A stretch of 64,000 bases of DNA, taken from assembly GCA_001600635.1 (NCBI GenBank), contig BCKL01000010.1, forward strand, positions 515,323 through 579,322, in the 5' to 3' direction. The notes beneath the pieces are model-generated. The model searched no databases. It worked only from the letters and a program-made list of their open reading frames with translations, and was not told where the DNA came from. Below, piece by piece: positions 1-10,122 of the stretch. A program made the position numbers and the translations under genes. Source of the stretch: Leucosporidium creatinivorum. Its lineage: Eukaryota > Basidiomycota > Microbotryomycetes > Leucosporidiales > Leucosporidiaceae. Within the stretch, counting starts at the first letter, position 1, and every line of letters starts with the position of its first letter.

Positions 1-101
1 TCCACCTCACTGCTCGACCACTCACCCTCCGCCGACTTTAACTCGACCCGCTCGCCTCCCTTTCTCCCTCTGCCATCTCCTCGTCGCTCCTCAACTCGCC
101 C

Positions 102-2416
102 ATGTCGTCTCATCAACGCCAGACCTGGGGTACAGGCTATGGTTCCACGAAAGAGACTCTAGTCAGCTACATCGGTGTGTAGCTTTCCCTCTGCTTCTCT
201 CCAGCTCCAAGCTCACCCTTGGGCGTCTCCCGCTCGGCATGCTCCAACAGAACGAGCCTGCGACCCTTCACTGCATGAGCCGAATATGAGCTTGGATTTG
301 GAGATTGCAGAGTTGATCAACAGCAAGAAGGCGAATACGTGAGTTGTGCGCTACAGAGCTTGAAGAAGCGGAAGCTGACACGCGGGGTTGCTTGCTCGGT
401 TGATGGGGATCCAACAGGCCGAGGGAAGCAGCGGTGGAAGTAATGCGATTGGTCAACCACAGGCATACACACGTAGCTATGCTCGCTCTACACGTACGTC
501 TCCCAGCGCCCTCTCCCGCCGCCTACCGCTGACGCGACTCCCTCCTCTCCCATCTACAGCTGCTCGACATCCTCGTCAAAAACTGCGGCTACCCCTTCCA
601 CCTCCAAATCTCCACCAAAGACTTCCTCAACGAGCTCGTCCGTCGCTTCCCCGAGCGGCCGCCCACTTTCCCTCCGCCGCCCATGGCCAAGATCCTGGAA
701 TTGATTCACGAGTGGAAGAATACGTTGTGTGTGCATTCCAAGCATAAGGAGGATTTGGTGCATATTCGGGATATGCATCGGTTGTTGAGTTATAAGGGTG
801 AGTCGCGTTGTTTGTCGGAGGAGGGGAGAAAAGGTGGGGAGGAGAGCAGAAAGCTGATGCTTAAGCTACAGGATACCGGTTCCCCGATTACGACAAGAGG
901 GCAGCGTCGGTGCTGAACCCTGCCGACGTGAGTTCTGAGCTCTATGACCCTCCCTCGGCGATCCCAAGCTCACCTGCTCCTTCGCACGCAACGACAGAAC
1001 CTCCAAACTCCCGAGGAGCTCGAAGAGGAGGATCGGGCAGCACAAGCGGCCGTATGCTCTCTCTCTTCACCGTACAAAGCCGAAGCCGAGTCTCTAACCC
1101 TTTCCGCCGACCACAGAAACTGCAAGAGCTCATCCGGCGGGGCACGCCAAAGGACCTCGCAGCGGCGCAGGAGCTGATGAAGATCATGTCTGGCGCTGTA
1201 CGTCTTCTCTCTTCGTCCTACCTTCTTCCGAGCGCAGAGCTGATGGGTGTTGAACGAACAGGAACCCGAGAAGAAGCCCGACTACGAGCAGCAGGTCCAG
1301 AAAGAGCTGGATCGGATACAGCAGCGCATCCTCCTCCTTAACGAGATGCTCAATAACGCCAAGCCGAAGGAGAGGTTCGTCGAGGGGGATGCCTTCGATG
1401 TGAGTAGTCGTCGTCGTCCGCGCCGAGCTGCCTTCGCCGAGCCGAAAGCTGACCCGCTCGACGTCCACAGCAAATCGCCCAGAAGTGCCGACACGTTCAG
1501 CCCAAGATCCAGAAGTGGATCGCCGAGAGCGCAGAGAACAACCCCGAGGCGATGGGTTAGTCCTGTCTGCGCCGTGTCGTCTTCGCCGAGCTGACCTTCC
1601 CTCGGCCCCCTCGCAGACCGTCTGCTACTCATGAATGATCTGATCAACAACATTGTCAAGCGCTACGAGTCGATCAAGGCAGGCGACCGATCCGCGACGG
1701 CCGAGATTGATCCTACGTTCGTTCATGCTCCCTACTGCCTCGTCGAGACGTTGTTCGCTGACCTCCGATGATGATACATCAGCTTCCAAACCAAGGAATC
1801 GACCTCCAAGGCCAAGAAGGCAGCCGAGCAAGTCAGTCTCATCGACTTTGACTTTGACGAGGTCGCTCCCGTCGCTGCTCCCTCAACCGCCTCAAACCCA
1901 ATGGACGACCTCTCGGCTCTCTCCTCTCTCGACCTCGGCGGAGCAGGACCTTCCCATCCTACTCCCAATCCCCCACCACAGCAGCAGCCGCGAGTAGACC
2001 CCATGTCCCTCTTCGACCTCAACCCCAACAGCTTCTCCTCTGCGCCCAACTCGAACGGCTCCTACACCTCGGCACCACCAACTTTCAACTCCTCCTCTCG
2101 CCCCGCCGCACCAGCAACAAGCGCAAGCGGCTCGTTCTTCTCCAACCCCGCCTACGCCTCCTCCTCCTCCTCCACCCCGAACTCCAACTCCATCCCCTGG
2201 GGCTCATCCACCGCCTCAGGCTCCAACACACCCACTCTCGGCGGCGGCGGAGGAGCCATCAGCCTCGGTACCAACTCGAGGCCTTCGTCCGCCGCTAGCG
2301 GACCGACTCAGCAAAAGGGATGGGGAACGAGCCCTCCCCTGCCGCAACTGCCGAATCAGGCGCCGGCGCCACCGCCCAAGAAGGATGCGTTTGAGGATCT
2401 GCTGGGCGACTTCTGA
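102..2416 (+). CDS. VHS-GAT domain trafficking adaptor (GGA/TOM1-like)
   Basis: Spliced gene. The start at 102 opens exon 102-174, which joins exon 251-338 in frame to give a VHS N-terminus (VSYIERACDPSLHEPN). The VHS core continues from 418 (PREAAVEVMRLVNHRHTHVAML, LLDILVKNCGYPFH, FPERPP). A GAT-like three-helix part follows around 1090-1830 (QELIRRGTPKDLAAAQELMK, LLLMNDLINNIVKRYE), then a Ser/Pro/Asn-rich disordered tail ending DAFEDLLGDF. Proteins with VHS-GAT order bind cargo and ubiquitin or Arf at the trans-Golgi or endosome and recruit clathrin. No GAE ear domain is found before the stop at 2416, so the protein is shorter than classical GGAs. Acidic DLL-type clathrin-box-like motifs end the protein. 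Most introns are 50-80 nt. Whether it is a GGA or a TOM1/Lsb5-like protein is unresolved. Confidence 0.85.
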
Positions 2417-2913
2417 GGGGAGAAGCTGGGAGTAGAGGAGCGGAGCAGTGGATGGTGGAGGAAGGGGGAAGGGCGTACGCGTGAAGGGGAGGTGGGCGCG
2501 AGAGGGTAGGCCGGCGTATGTAGGAAGGTAGGAGCGTTGGAACGGATGTGCTTCGTACCTAGGATGTTTGCTTCGATGCTCGATCTCGCCTCGAGGTCGT
2601 CCAGCCGGCCAGGAGCGACCTCTCCTCGGCGCTGAGTTGGGCGATGGATTACTCTCTACCCCGACTCGGCGAATCGTCAAGTGCTGCAAAACAGGTCGTA
2701 GCGGCCGGGTGTATATCCGGACAGTCTCAGCTCGCCTTCACCGCTCATTGGTCCCGCTTCATTTCTCACCGCCCACCCCCTGCTCGGTGGACGCCGGCAA
2801 TCGGTTGAAACGTCGAGCGGTCTGCAGGGAAGGCTTCTGCTCTGTGGCGCTTCTCGTATGCAGTGTCGCATCTCTGCTTCTTTTCCTCTCTCAGCTCTCC
2901 CCTCACCACCAGC
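2417..2913. other. Intergenic region, promoter of family-F gene 1
   Basis: No supportable gene. It holds the 3' flank of the VHS-GAT gene and the leader of F1. A pyrimidine-rich stretch lies just before the ATG at 2914. Open frames here on both strands lack splice or codon support. Confidence 0.5.
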
Positions 2914-3867
2914 ATGGCGCCCTTCACCCACGAAGCAGCGCTCGCTCGGCTCGCCGGCTTTCGGCACATGTGGGCTACGGACCCTGCTCTCAATGGCGAC
3001 TATGCAGGGTTGGAGGCAGTGATGCGCCAAACGCATGAATGGCTGGAGACCGAGTATCGCACGACTCTTCCATGCACGGGGAGGGACATTGCCGTGGTGA
3101 GGGGGTTGAAAGAGGTGGAAACGGAGTTGGAGGAGGTAAGATGGAGGCTTCGCTGCTGTTCATTCTACGAGCCAGTTCTGAGACTGATCTGCCTCTCCTC
3201 CTGTGATGTAGCACGTCGACATCCGTAAGCCTTTCCTCCGGGCCCCCGGACCTCCCAGCTCGGCGCCGAGTCTGACCATTTCCCTCCGCGCAGTCATCAC
3301 CTGGGAGTCCCTTCACGCGCGCGCCGTACAGCTCTTCCACGAAATGCCCAACATCGACCAGGAATGGAAAGCCGCGGGACTAGCGAAGGTGGAAGCTCAT
3401 GCCACGCTGGTGCGGAAGGAGACCAGTTTGGCGAAGCTGAGGGCCGCGTTGAGGGAGAGACAGCAGGCTGTTGAGGTACGTCTGCAGGGGGGAACAATGG
3501 ATTGTATACCTGCTGACCTTGACCTGATTGATGCAGGGCCTCGAGAGGGAGTGGAATCGCCGTCATGTTCGTCTGTGCTCATCGCCGAGCTTCCGTTTTC
3601 CCAACTGCACAAGCTGATGCACGCTCTCGGTCTCAACAGGAAGCTGCGGTGTTTGTGTGTTTTTGAGCCGATGTACCCTCCGCACGAGAAGCTCACTGCC
3701 TGAGCTTGCAGGCGCCCGATCCTTTCGGCGTGGGGCACGCTCGCACTTGGTCGCTCGCTAAAGCCGATAGAAACGATGTACTATTCACCAGAGGGGAGCG
3801 AGCGGAAGGTGGGCATGATGCCTACCTGACGAGCTTGCAGGCGAAGCGGTATGGGGTGAGGGTATGA
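2914..3867 (+). CDS. Family-F protein 1 (unrecognised helical-repeat family)
   Basis: I do not recognise the family. Exon 1 (2914-3135) encodes a helical module (ARLAGFRHMW, then YAGLEAVMRQTHEWLETEYR). It is followed by a 13-nt microexon (3212-3224) and an exon from 3294 (ITWESLHARAVQLFHEMPN, LAKLRAALRERQQAVE). A short piece (GLEREWNRRH) and a probable 9-nt microexon lead to the last exon, with DPFGVGHARTWSLAKADR and the C-terminal signature HDAYLTSLQAKRYGVRV. The F4 paralogue (28971-29947) has the same exon plan, which supports the gene model and purifying selection. No signal peptide or membrane segment is visible; a soluble, largely alpha-helical protein is inferred. It sits 442 bp upstream of an F-box-like gene, as does F4. 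Function unknown. The 9-nt microexon is the least certain part. Confidence 0.72.
3212..3224 (+). other. 13-nt microexon of family-F gene 1
   Basis: Flanked by a TAG acceptor and a GTAAGC donor. It joins a phase-0 exon end to a phase-1 continuation, giving HVDI then L-ITW. The same size, position and phase occur in F4 at about 29267-29279 (HVGY then L-ITW), which is why I accept so small an exon. Confidence 0.7.
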
Positions 3868-4309
3868 GGTGGAGGGAGGGAGAAGGGGAGGGAGGAGCAC
3901 AGCCGAGCGGACCAGCGCAAGGGTAGACTGGCTTATAGTGCAGGTCGAGCTGATGGACGGAGTAGAAGGTTGAAGCTCATGCTTTGTATCAGCCTAATGT
4001 CACTCGAGCTGTTAGCGCGAGGCAAGAGCGAGCGCGGCGGCCAAGCAGCCAGCGCCGAGCGCCGAGCTTCCCTCTCTTTCGCTTCACACCTCTGCTCCTC
4101 ACGCTACTCTGTGCTTCACCTCATCGCTCGAGATCACTTCTACATTGCTCGCTTCTCGACCTCCCCACTCGACTACAGCTCGAACACCTCCTCTCGCGCA
4201 GTTTCTCAACGCCCGAGCCCTCTTCGAAAGGACGAGCTGGGTCCGCCTCTTTCGACTTTTGCGTCGCTCTCTCTCCTCCCACATCTTACGCTCGCTCGTT
4301 CAGCTCGCC
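3868..4309. promoter_or_regulatory. Conserved leader of F-box-like gene 1
   Basis: From about 4046 to the ATG this stretch is clearly related to the regions upstream of F-box genes 2 (minus strand, about 24939-25195) and 3 (about 30131-30396). All three carry a doubled GCGCCGAG-type motif near their start and a CTCGAACACCTCCTCTCGCG block about 120 bp before the ATG, the latter ending in an acceptor-like CAG. Reading frames are not conserved among the copies, so this is 5' UTR or promoter, possibly with a leader intron, not protein. Confidence 0.55.
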
Positions 4310-5471
4310 ATGGATCCAGCAGAGCACCTACCAGTGGAGCTACTCCGCCGTATCATCGAGCTGGCCGCTGCTACTACCACCGACGACACAAGATGGCGCC
4401 GAATCGCTAAGCTCAAGACGCTCTTCCGCTCTCTCGCTCTCGTCAACCGCGGATGGGAGGAGGTCACGCGCCCATTGTTCTACGCCAACATCGCCCTCGA
4501 AGACCAAGATCAAGCGAAACTGGCGGAATCCCTCAGGCATACGCTCGAAGGTCGTCCCGAGCGAGCCGCCTTGGTCAGGACGCTGGAGCTAGGCGTGGAT
4601 CCCGTTATTGAGACGACGATATTGCAGCACCAGTTCGTACTCTACATGCTGGAGCAATGTCTTGGCCTTCGGGAGCTGCGGCTAGGCGGAGAACACGAGT
4701 GGTGGTCTGCTTGGGACGTGGCTCTCGGTGAGTTCGGCGACTGGAAGCCATGGAGCAGAAGTCCTAATTAGCTGCGCTACAGCGACGTCGTCGGTTTGCA
4801 GTCTCACCCTGCGCTGGGTTGTCTTCTCGACGGTGCCGTCGACCTTCCCCTCCATCCGAAAGCTCAGCCTCAGCTTCGTCACCCTCCCCCAAGACCCCCA
4901 GGCGTTCAGTACATGCTTTCCAAGTGTGTCTGAGCTGTCGGTCCAGTTTGCTGGCGACTTTCGACCGGACAGCGCCATCAAAAGGTCGGCCATCCTTCAA
5001 TTCGTCGCCGCGATGGCTGCGCAACTCCGTACTCTTCGCCTCCGATACGGCAACAGAGGCGTCCCCATCTCTTTCGTCCACCAGATCATCTCTACTGGCA
5101 TCCATCTACATCGCCTCGACTCAACAATTATCTCCTCCGACGATCCCTTTGCCACTTCCCTCCTCGCCCCGACTCGTCTCCCCATCGCCGAACTCCCGCC
5201 TCTCGAGCTTCGAATGATTCTCTACTCGGCGACATCACAGTACACTCGTATAGACAAGTCTATATCGCCGCTGGAGCAGCTGTGGGCCTTCTGGGAGGAC
5301 CGCAACGCTGGCGCTGTCGAAACCATCTCGGAGCTTCGCCAAGTGGAGCGAGTCGTCCTGGAGCCGTGGTTGTTGGAGCGCTTCTCTGAGGGAGTGGATT
5401 ATGCGGTGCAGAGGATGAAGGAGCAGGGATATACGCTCGAGTTTCAATCGCCTGCTATGATATTTGAGTAG
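4310..5471 (+). CDS. F-box-like protein 1
   Basis: Two exons: 4310-4727 and 4783-5471, with a 55-nt intron (GTGAGT...CTACAG) joined in frame at ALA-TSSVCSL. The N-terminus EHLPVELLRRIIELAA, followed by ALVNRGWEEVTRPLFYANI, is an F-box-like motif. The rest shows weak leucine-rich periodicity (LRELRL, VCSLTLRW, IRKLSLSF, LRTLRLRY), as in fungal F-box/LRR-like proteins. Such proteins can link substrates to Skp1-Cullin-1 ubiquitin ligases; the substrate here is unknown. Close paralogues lie at 23792-24938 (minus) and 30397-31549 (plus), all keeping the tail motif W-LERF-EGVDYAV-RMKEQG. The reading frame is intact. The F1-Fbox1 pair is a direct duplicate of the F4-Fbox3 pair. Confidence 0.82.
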
Positions 5472-5693
5472 ACAAGTGGTGCAAATCGGGGGTTCGAATC
5501 GTTCGATTCTGGCTGCTCGACAAGAAGGAGAGAGCAGCACCCGTATGGATATACAGCCAATAAGTAGGTGTGCTATACGAGAAAATCGGACTCCGGAGCT
5601 GTCTGCCCCGCTTTAGCTCCTTGGAAGTCCTCGGCGCCCTTCCTCCTTTTCACTCGTTTCTGTCTTCTCTTTCCCTCCTGCTCGTCGCTCGTA

Positions 5694-7130
5694 ATGCTAC
5701 CTCGTCGACAAGGGCGCACCGGACCAAACCCGCAGCAGATTGCCCATGATCGCGCTCTCTGCGCCGCTGTCGCCTTTATGAGCGCCGACAAGCCGGCGCT
5801 CGCTCGTCGGGGCGGACACCCGGCTTGTGCAGCCATCGGCGGCATTGCAGTTGCAGCAGTGCTGGGGAAGTACGAGTACAGAGCTCACGCTGTATTCAAC
5901 GTTGAGGCTCGCGGAGGAGCGAAAGAAGTCAACGAGCTAGTCTGGGAGCGGTTGACCAAGATGAGTTCGCGCCGAGCTTGAGAGCTTTTGGAATTTATCT
6001 GACCCGCTTTGATCCACACGATCTAGACATCGACATTGGTCTTGCACGTCACCAAGATCTCTGGCAGCTCATCACGGGTCTCGAGCACCAAGGCGCAGGC
6101 CCCGACTTGTCGAAGGCAGACATCCCGAGGGTGAGCCCTTCGGGCCCGGCCCTCAGTCGCGCGATGGTGAGCTGACATTCGTCTGCAGGCCGACAAGGCT
6201 TCCTTCACTGGAGGTTTCTACAGCATCGATGACCCCTACGCCAACACCTCCGACCCCGACTTCCAACGAACGTACTGGTGGGGAAAGCGAGAGCCCGAAG
6301 GGTAAGCAGCTCACGCTCAGTTTCGCAATGCCCGTTGACCCCACCACTCGCAGACGGAACGGGAACGACACTCCAATGGACCTCGGGAAAGTCTCGAGGC
6401 TTCGCCACCTCATGCCTCGAGAATGGCGGAACGATCCATTAAGACCATTCGACTACACTGTGGTCCGAACCGTTCACCTCCGCCCCAAGGTCCCCATTGG
6501 CTCCATTCGTATCTTCAGCCCCATCTTCATTTTCCTCGGCAAGCTCATCACTTCCGAGCGCCGCGGGCAGAAAGCCATGAAGGACCTCCTCGACCTCGAG
6601 CGCCTTCTCACCGCACACGACGAAGGACTGGACCTCGGGCTCGACGATGAGAAGCTCAGGATGTGGCTGAACAAGATGACGAAGGCTCAGTTCAAAAAGG
6701 TGGAAGATAAGGTGAAGGAGTGGTGCCAGCCGGACGGCTCGGCGATGCAGCAGGCGCAAGTCATGAGCAAGTGGGAGCTTCAACAGCTCAAATTTCCAAA
6801 GAGCATGGACGCCACAAAGAAGAAGAAGGTCATCGACGATAACCTAGCTCATTGGGATCGAACCCTCAGCCGCATCTTGACGATTGTCAATGTGAGCTTT
6901 GGTGCTCGGCTTGGGTTCGCAGTCTCCTCCCTCGCGTACTCACACTGACTTTGGTCTACGTCGAAAAGAGCGCGACAAAGTCTTCTGCTCGCTCCCTCGC
7001 CAAAGCGCCCTTCCACGTCTTCTCCCGCGACGATCAGGCCGAACGACTCGCCGCCACCTTCGCCTCGGACGACGCGGTGCCGACGTTGAGGAGGAGCAAG
7101 AGGGTCAGGGTCTTCAAGAGTAGCTTCTAG
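5694..7130 (+). CDS. Uncharacterised protein
   Basis: I do not recognise this gene. The start at 5694 (MLPRRQGRTGPNPQQ) is followed by a first exon with a short hydrophobic Ala/Val stretch (AAIGGIAVAAVLG), then spliced exons from about 6026 (DIDIGLARHQDLWQLITGLE) and 6189 (ADKASFTGGFYSIDDPYANT, TYWWGKREPEG). A long exon from about 6353 contains LRPFDYTVVRTVHLRPKV and a strongly charged helical part (KAQFKKVEDKVKEWC, MDATKKKKVIDD). The C-terminus is basic (LRRSKRVRVFKSSF). All junctions use GTGAGN/GTAAGC-type donors and keep the frame. The first intron donor is less certain (GTTCGC at 5963). Confidence 0.62.
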
Positions 7131-7351
7131 GGGTTATTGGTAGCGTAGGAGGGATAGCAGCAAATTCGAGATCGTATTGTTGGGCAGCTCGAGGCGACGA
7201 GTCGTCTTGCGAAGTTCGGCGATAGCTCGGCTCTCGTCTCCCTCTCGAAGCGAACGAGCGTGAGATGGGGGGTACTTCTCAGACCTGTTGCAGAACGACG
7301 ACGACGACTGGGGGTATCCTACTACTCATGCTCTTCTCCACCTCGCCTCCA

Positions 7352-9978
7352 TCAAGCGACCAAAACCCTCGTGCTCGACTTGATGCCGTTGAAGAGCATC
7401 GTGCCCTCGAGGGGGACGTACTGCTTCGTCACGAGCTTGATGACTTCTTGAGCGACGATACCGCCCATTAGGGCGGCGATTTGGGGGAGGTCGGAGGCGC
7501 CGGCGCGGCAGCTGGAGGTGAGGGAGGAGGACGAGATGGGCGAGGGGAAAGATGAGTGAGGAGGGCGAGCAGGGGTCGATGAGGAGATGAGTGAGTTGAG
7601 AGACGAGGGAGAGGGTGGGAGAGAAGGAGGAGTTGAGAGCGTGGAGCGAAAGAGGAAGTGAGCGAAAGGTCAGCGACTCATCAACACCATCTCATCTCGC
7701 CCAAAACTCGGCAACTCACATCTCCTTCAACACCTTCTCCAGCTCCTCGTCCAGCTCCTCAGCTCCCAACGCCTTGACCACCTCCAACGCAACGCTCTTC
7801 AACTCCTCAACATCATTCGTTCCCTCCGTATCGGCATCCAAATCACCCGGATACCTCGCATGCTTGAGGAAGAACTTCTCCGAGCTGAGCGAACCGAGGT
7901 AGAGGGCGAGCGAGTCGTCCGTGGGGTCGAGGGATTGGAAGGTCATGCGGAGGGTGTCTGCTCGGCGAGCTACAGGTCAGCGAGCGCGAGCGGGAGGAGA
8001 AAGAAGATGCGACACCGTACCGAGGTTCCCCTTGACCAAACTCTCCTCCTCCTCCATCCTCAAACTCCTCCCCCTCACCACCCTCAAGAACGCCGAGTGC
8101 TTCACAAAAGTCTCCACCTCCTCGTCCGTGATCCTCTCCCCACTCACTCCCACCTTGCTCAACACATCCCCAAGGATCTCACGAACGAGCTTCAAATCTT
8201 CCTTCGCCTTGGCCTTGTAGAGGGATTGCAGACCGACGTAGCCGGTGGTGTCGGCTTTCATGTCGGGCAGGGCGCCGGAGAGGGGGAGGAGGTGCGTGGG
8301 GTTGGAGGGGTGGAGGGTGAAGAGATGGACGGCGTGGAGTAGGAGCCAAAAGTTGGGTGACTGTGGGGGAGGAGGCGGGCGGCGTGACGGGAGAGTGTGG
8401 AGGAAGAGGATAAGCGATGAGACGACGAGAAGGGGAGAAACGAGCTACGAACAGCAGCCGAGATGTTCTGGCACGCGGGATCGTCGAACAGCGCCTGAAT
8501 CTCCGAGGGGATCTGCTCGAGCGCAAGGGGAAGCGAGTCAGTTCTCCGATCCGCTCATCGCCGAGCAGTGAACGGAAGAGCCAACACTCACACCGTGCTT
8601 CGTTCCCGCCCTCCTAAAGTAGGTAACCGCCTCATCAAAGTTCTCCTCATCGCTGTTGCGCTTCTGCTTGAGCACGGCGGCTGAGAACTCCTTGCGCTCG
8701 GCGGTGGTCGAGGGGCCTTTGCCTTCGTGCTGTGGTCGAGTAGTCAAAGGTGAGGTCGAGATCGAGAAAAAGAATGAGGATGAGAGGAGAGGAGAGAAGA
8801 AGGAATGGGCAAAGTCAGCTCCACCGCTTCATCATCCCCCGCCGAGCCCGCGACCCAAAACTCACAACCGCCCTCCACTCCTCCAACGCCTTGACGAGAA
8901 TGACGACGGCGGGAACATGACCATGCTCCTGCGAGTTCATGGTGCTGTAATCGAACTTGTTGGCGTACTCGATGAGAGCGGGGAAGGGCGAGTGCACGCG
9001 CAGGTCGATGAGAGACTCGGGGTGGGTTTCGACGACTGTTCGGCACGAAGGGGTCAGCTCTGAAAAGCAGGGCAGCTACAGCGAGGAGGGGAAAAGAATG
9101 AAGGGAAGTAGGGGGAGAGGTGCAACTGACTGGCAATCTCGTTGACCTGCACGCGAAGGGAGCCATAGAAGCCGACGGTGCGGACCTTGAGGAAGGGGAT
9201 TTGGTTGTTCCAGGCGATGTCGGAGAGGGGGAGGAGGTGAGTAGGGTCTACGTTGACGGTGATGATGAGCGAGTAGGAGGCGAGTTGGTCGGGCGAGGTC
9301 GAGAGGACGGTGGAGAGGTCCTGTGGGATCGCCGAAGAGGTAGAGCCGAGGTTAGCTTGCGCCTACGTGCGAAGGTGAGGGAGGGTAAGAGGAGCAGAGA
9401 GACAGACCTGGACGATAGCCTCCCCCTTGACGTCCGAGTTGAGCTCCAAAAGGTACTTGACGACCTCCTCGGCGCGAGGCTTGCCCAGCGAAGTCGGTTC
9501 GAGGAAGAAGTTGTTGCCGATATCGGAGCCCTCGACGGGAGCAGGGTCCAGGATGGTAAACTTGCCGATTCCTGTGGTCGTGCAGCCCCGGCAGAGCGGA
9601 AAGGTGAGCGGTCAAGCGCCGTAAGCATGCCCGAGCAGCTGCTGCTTACCGGGGAGGACGAGGTTCTTGAGAGTGCTCGAGCCGGTGGCTGATCCGTTGA
9701 TTACGAGGATGTTGGCGTTCTCGAGAGCCGACTGACCAGAACTAGCCCAGAGCCTGTTGGTAGCGTAAGGCGAGGGAGAGACGCGGTCAAGGCGGGCGAA
9801 AGTGTCAGCTGTAGAACAGTATAAAGCGAGAGCAGGAGAGCTCTTACCTGAGCTGACGATCGTAACGTTGAGTATGAGCGTCTGGCCTTGCGCTGCTGGT
9901 AGAAGGAGCTGCTACGATGGCCTCGTTGAGGGGGAGAGCGTCCTGTACGGGCGGAGGGAGCACATCGTCGGTAGCCAT
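7352..9978 (-). CDS. ULA1: NEDD8-activating enzyme E1 regulatory subunit (APP-BP1/Ula1)
   Basis: Divided by many short introns on the minus strand. The start at 9978 gives an N-terminus ending in [11 protein letters not shown], the canonical entry to the E1 adenylation fold. Internal matches to the APP-BP1 family include [35 protein letters not shown] and [20 protein letters not shown]. The C-terminal exon reads [20 protein letters not shown], then [20 protein letters not shown] before the stop. With Uba3, Ula1 forms the heterodimer that activates NEDD8/Rub1 for transfer to cullins; this subunit is known to lack the catalytic cysteine. It is head-to-head with UBA2 across 144 bp. Some internal splice junctions were not resolved individually. 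Confidence 0.9.
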
Positions 9979-10122
9979 CTTGTTGTGTAGCTGGTAGAGC
10001 GGGTTCTGTAGCTGATTCAAACACTCGCAGACTGAAGCGAGATGAATGTGGTAAGAAGCTAACCTCGAATTCGCATCTCTCGCTTCGACGCTTCACTGCT
10101 CAAGAGCTCGTTTCTGTAGCCA
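9979..10122. promoter_or_regulatory. Bidirectional ULA1/UBA2 promoter
   Basis: Only 144 bp separate the two start codons, so core promoters or 5' UTRs must overlap. The spacer contains several GTAG/CTGTAG elements (for example TTCTGTAGCTG near 10010 and TTTCTGTAGCC just before the UBA2 ATG). No TATA box was evident. Confidence 0.6.

Larger units (their letters stand above)
2600..5471. repeat. Direct segmental duplication (F plus F-box pair), copy 1
   Basis: F1, its 3' flank, the leader of F-box 1 and F-box 1 itself are colinear with 28700-31549. Matching landmarks include the intergenic GTAGACTGGCTTA at about 3923 and 30004 and near-equal gene spacing (442 and 449 bp). The outer left limit is approximate. 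Confidence 0.7.
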
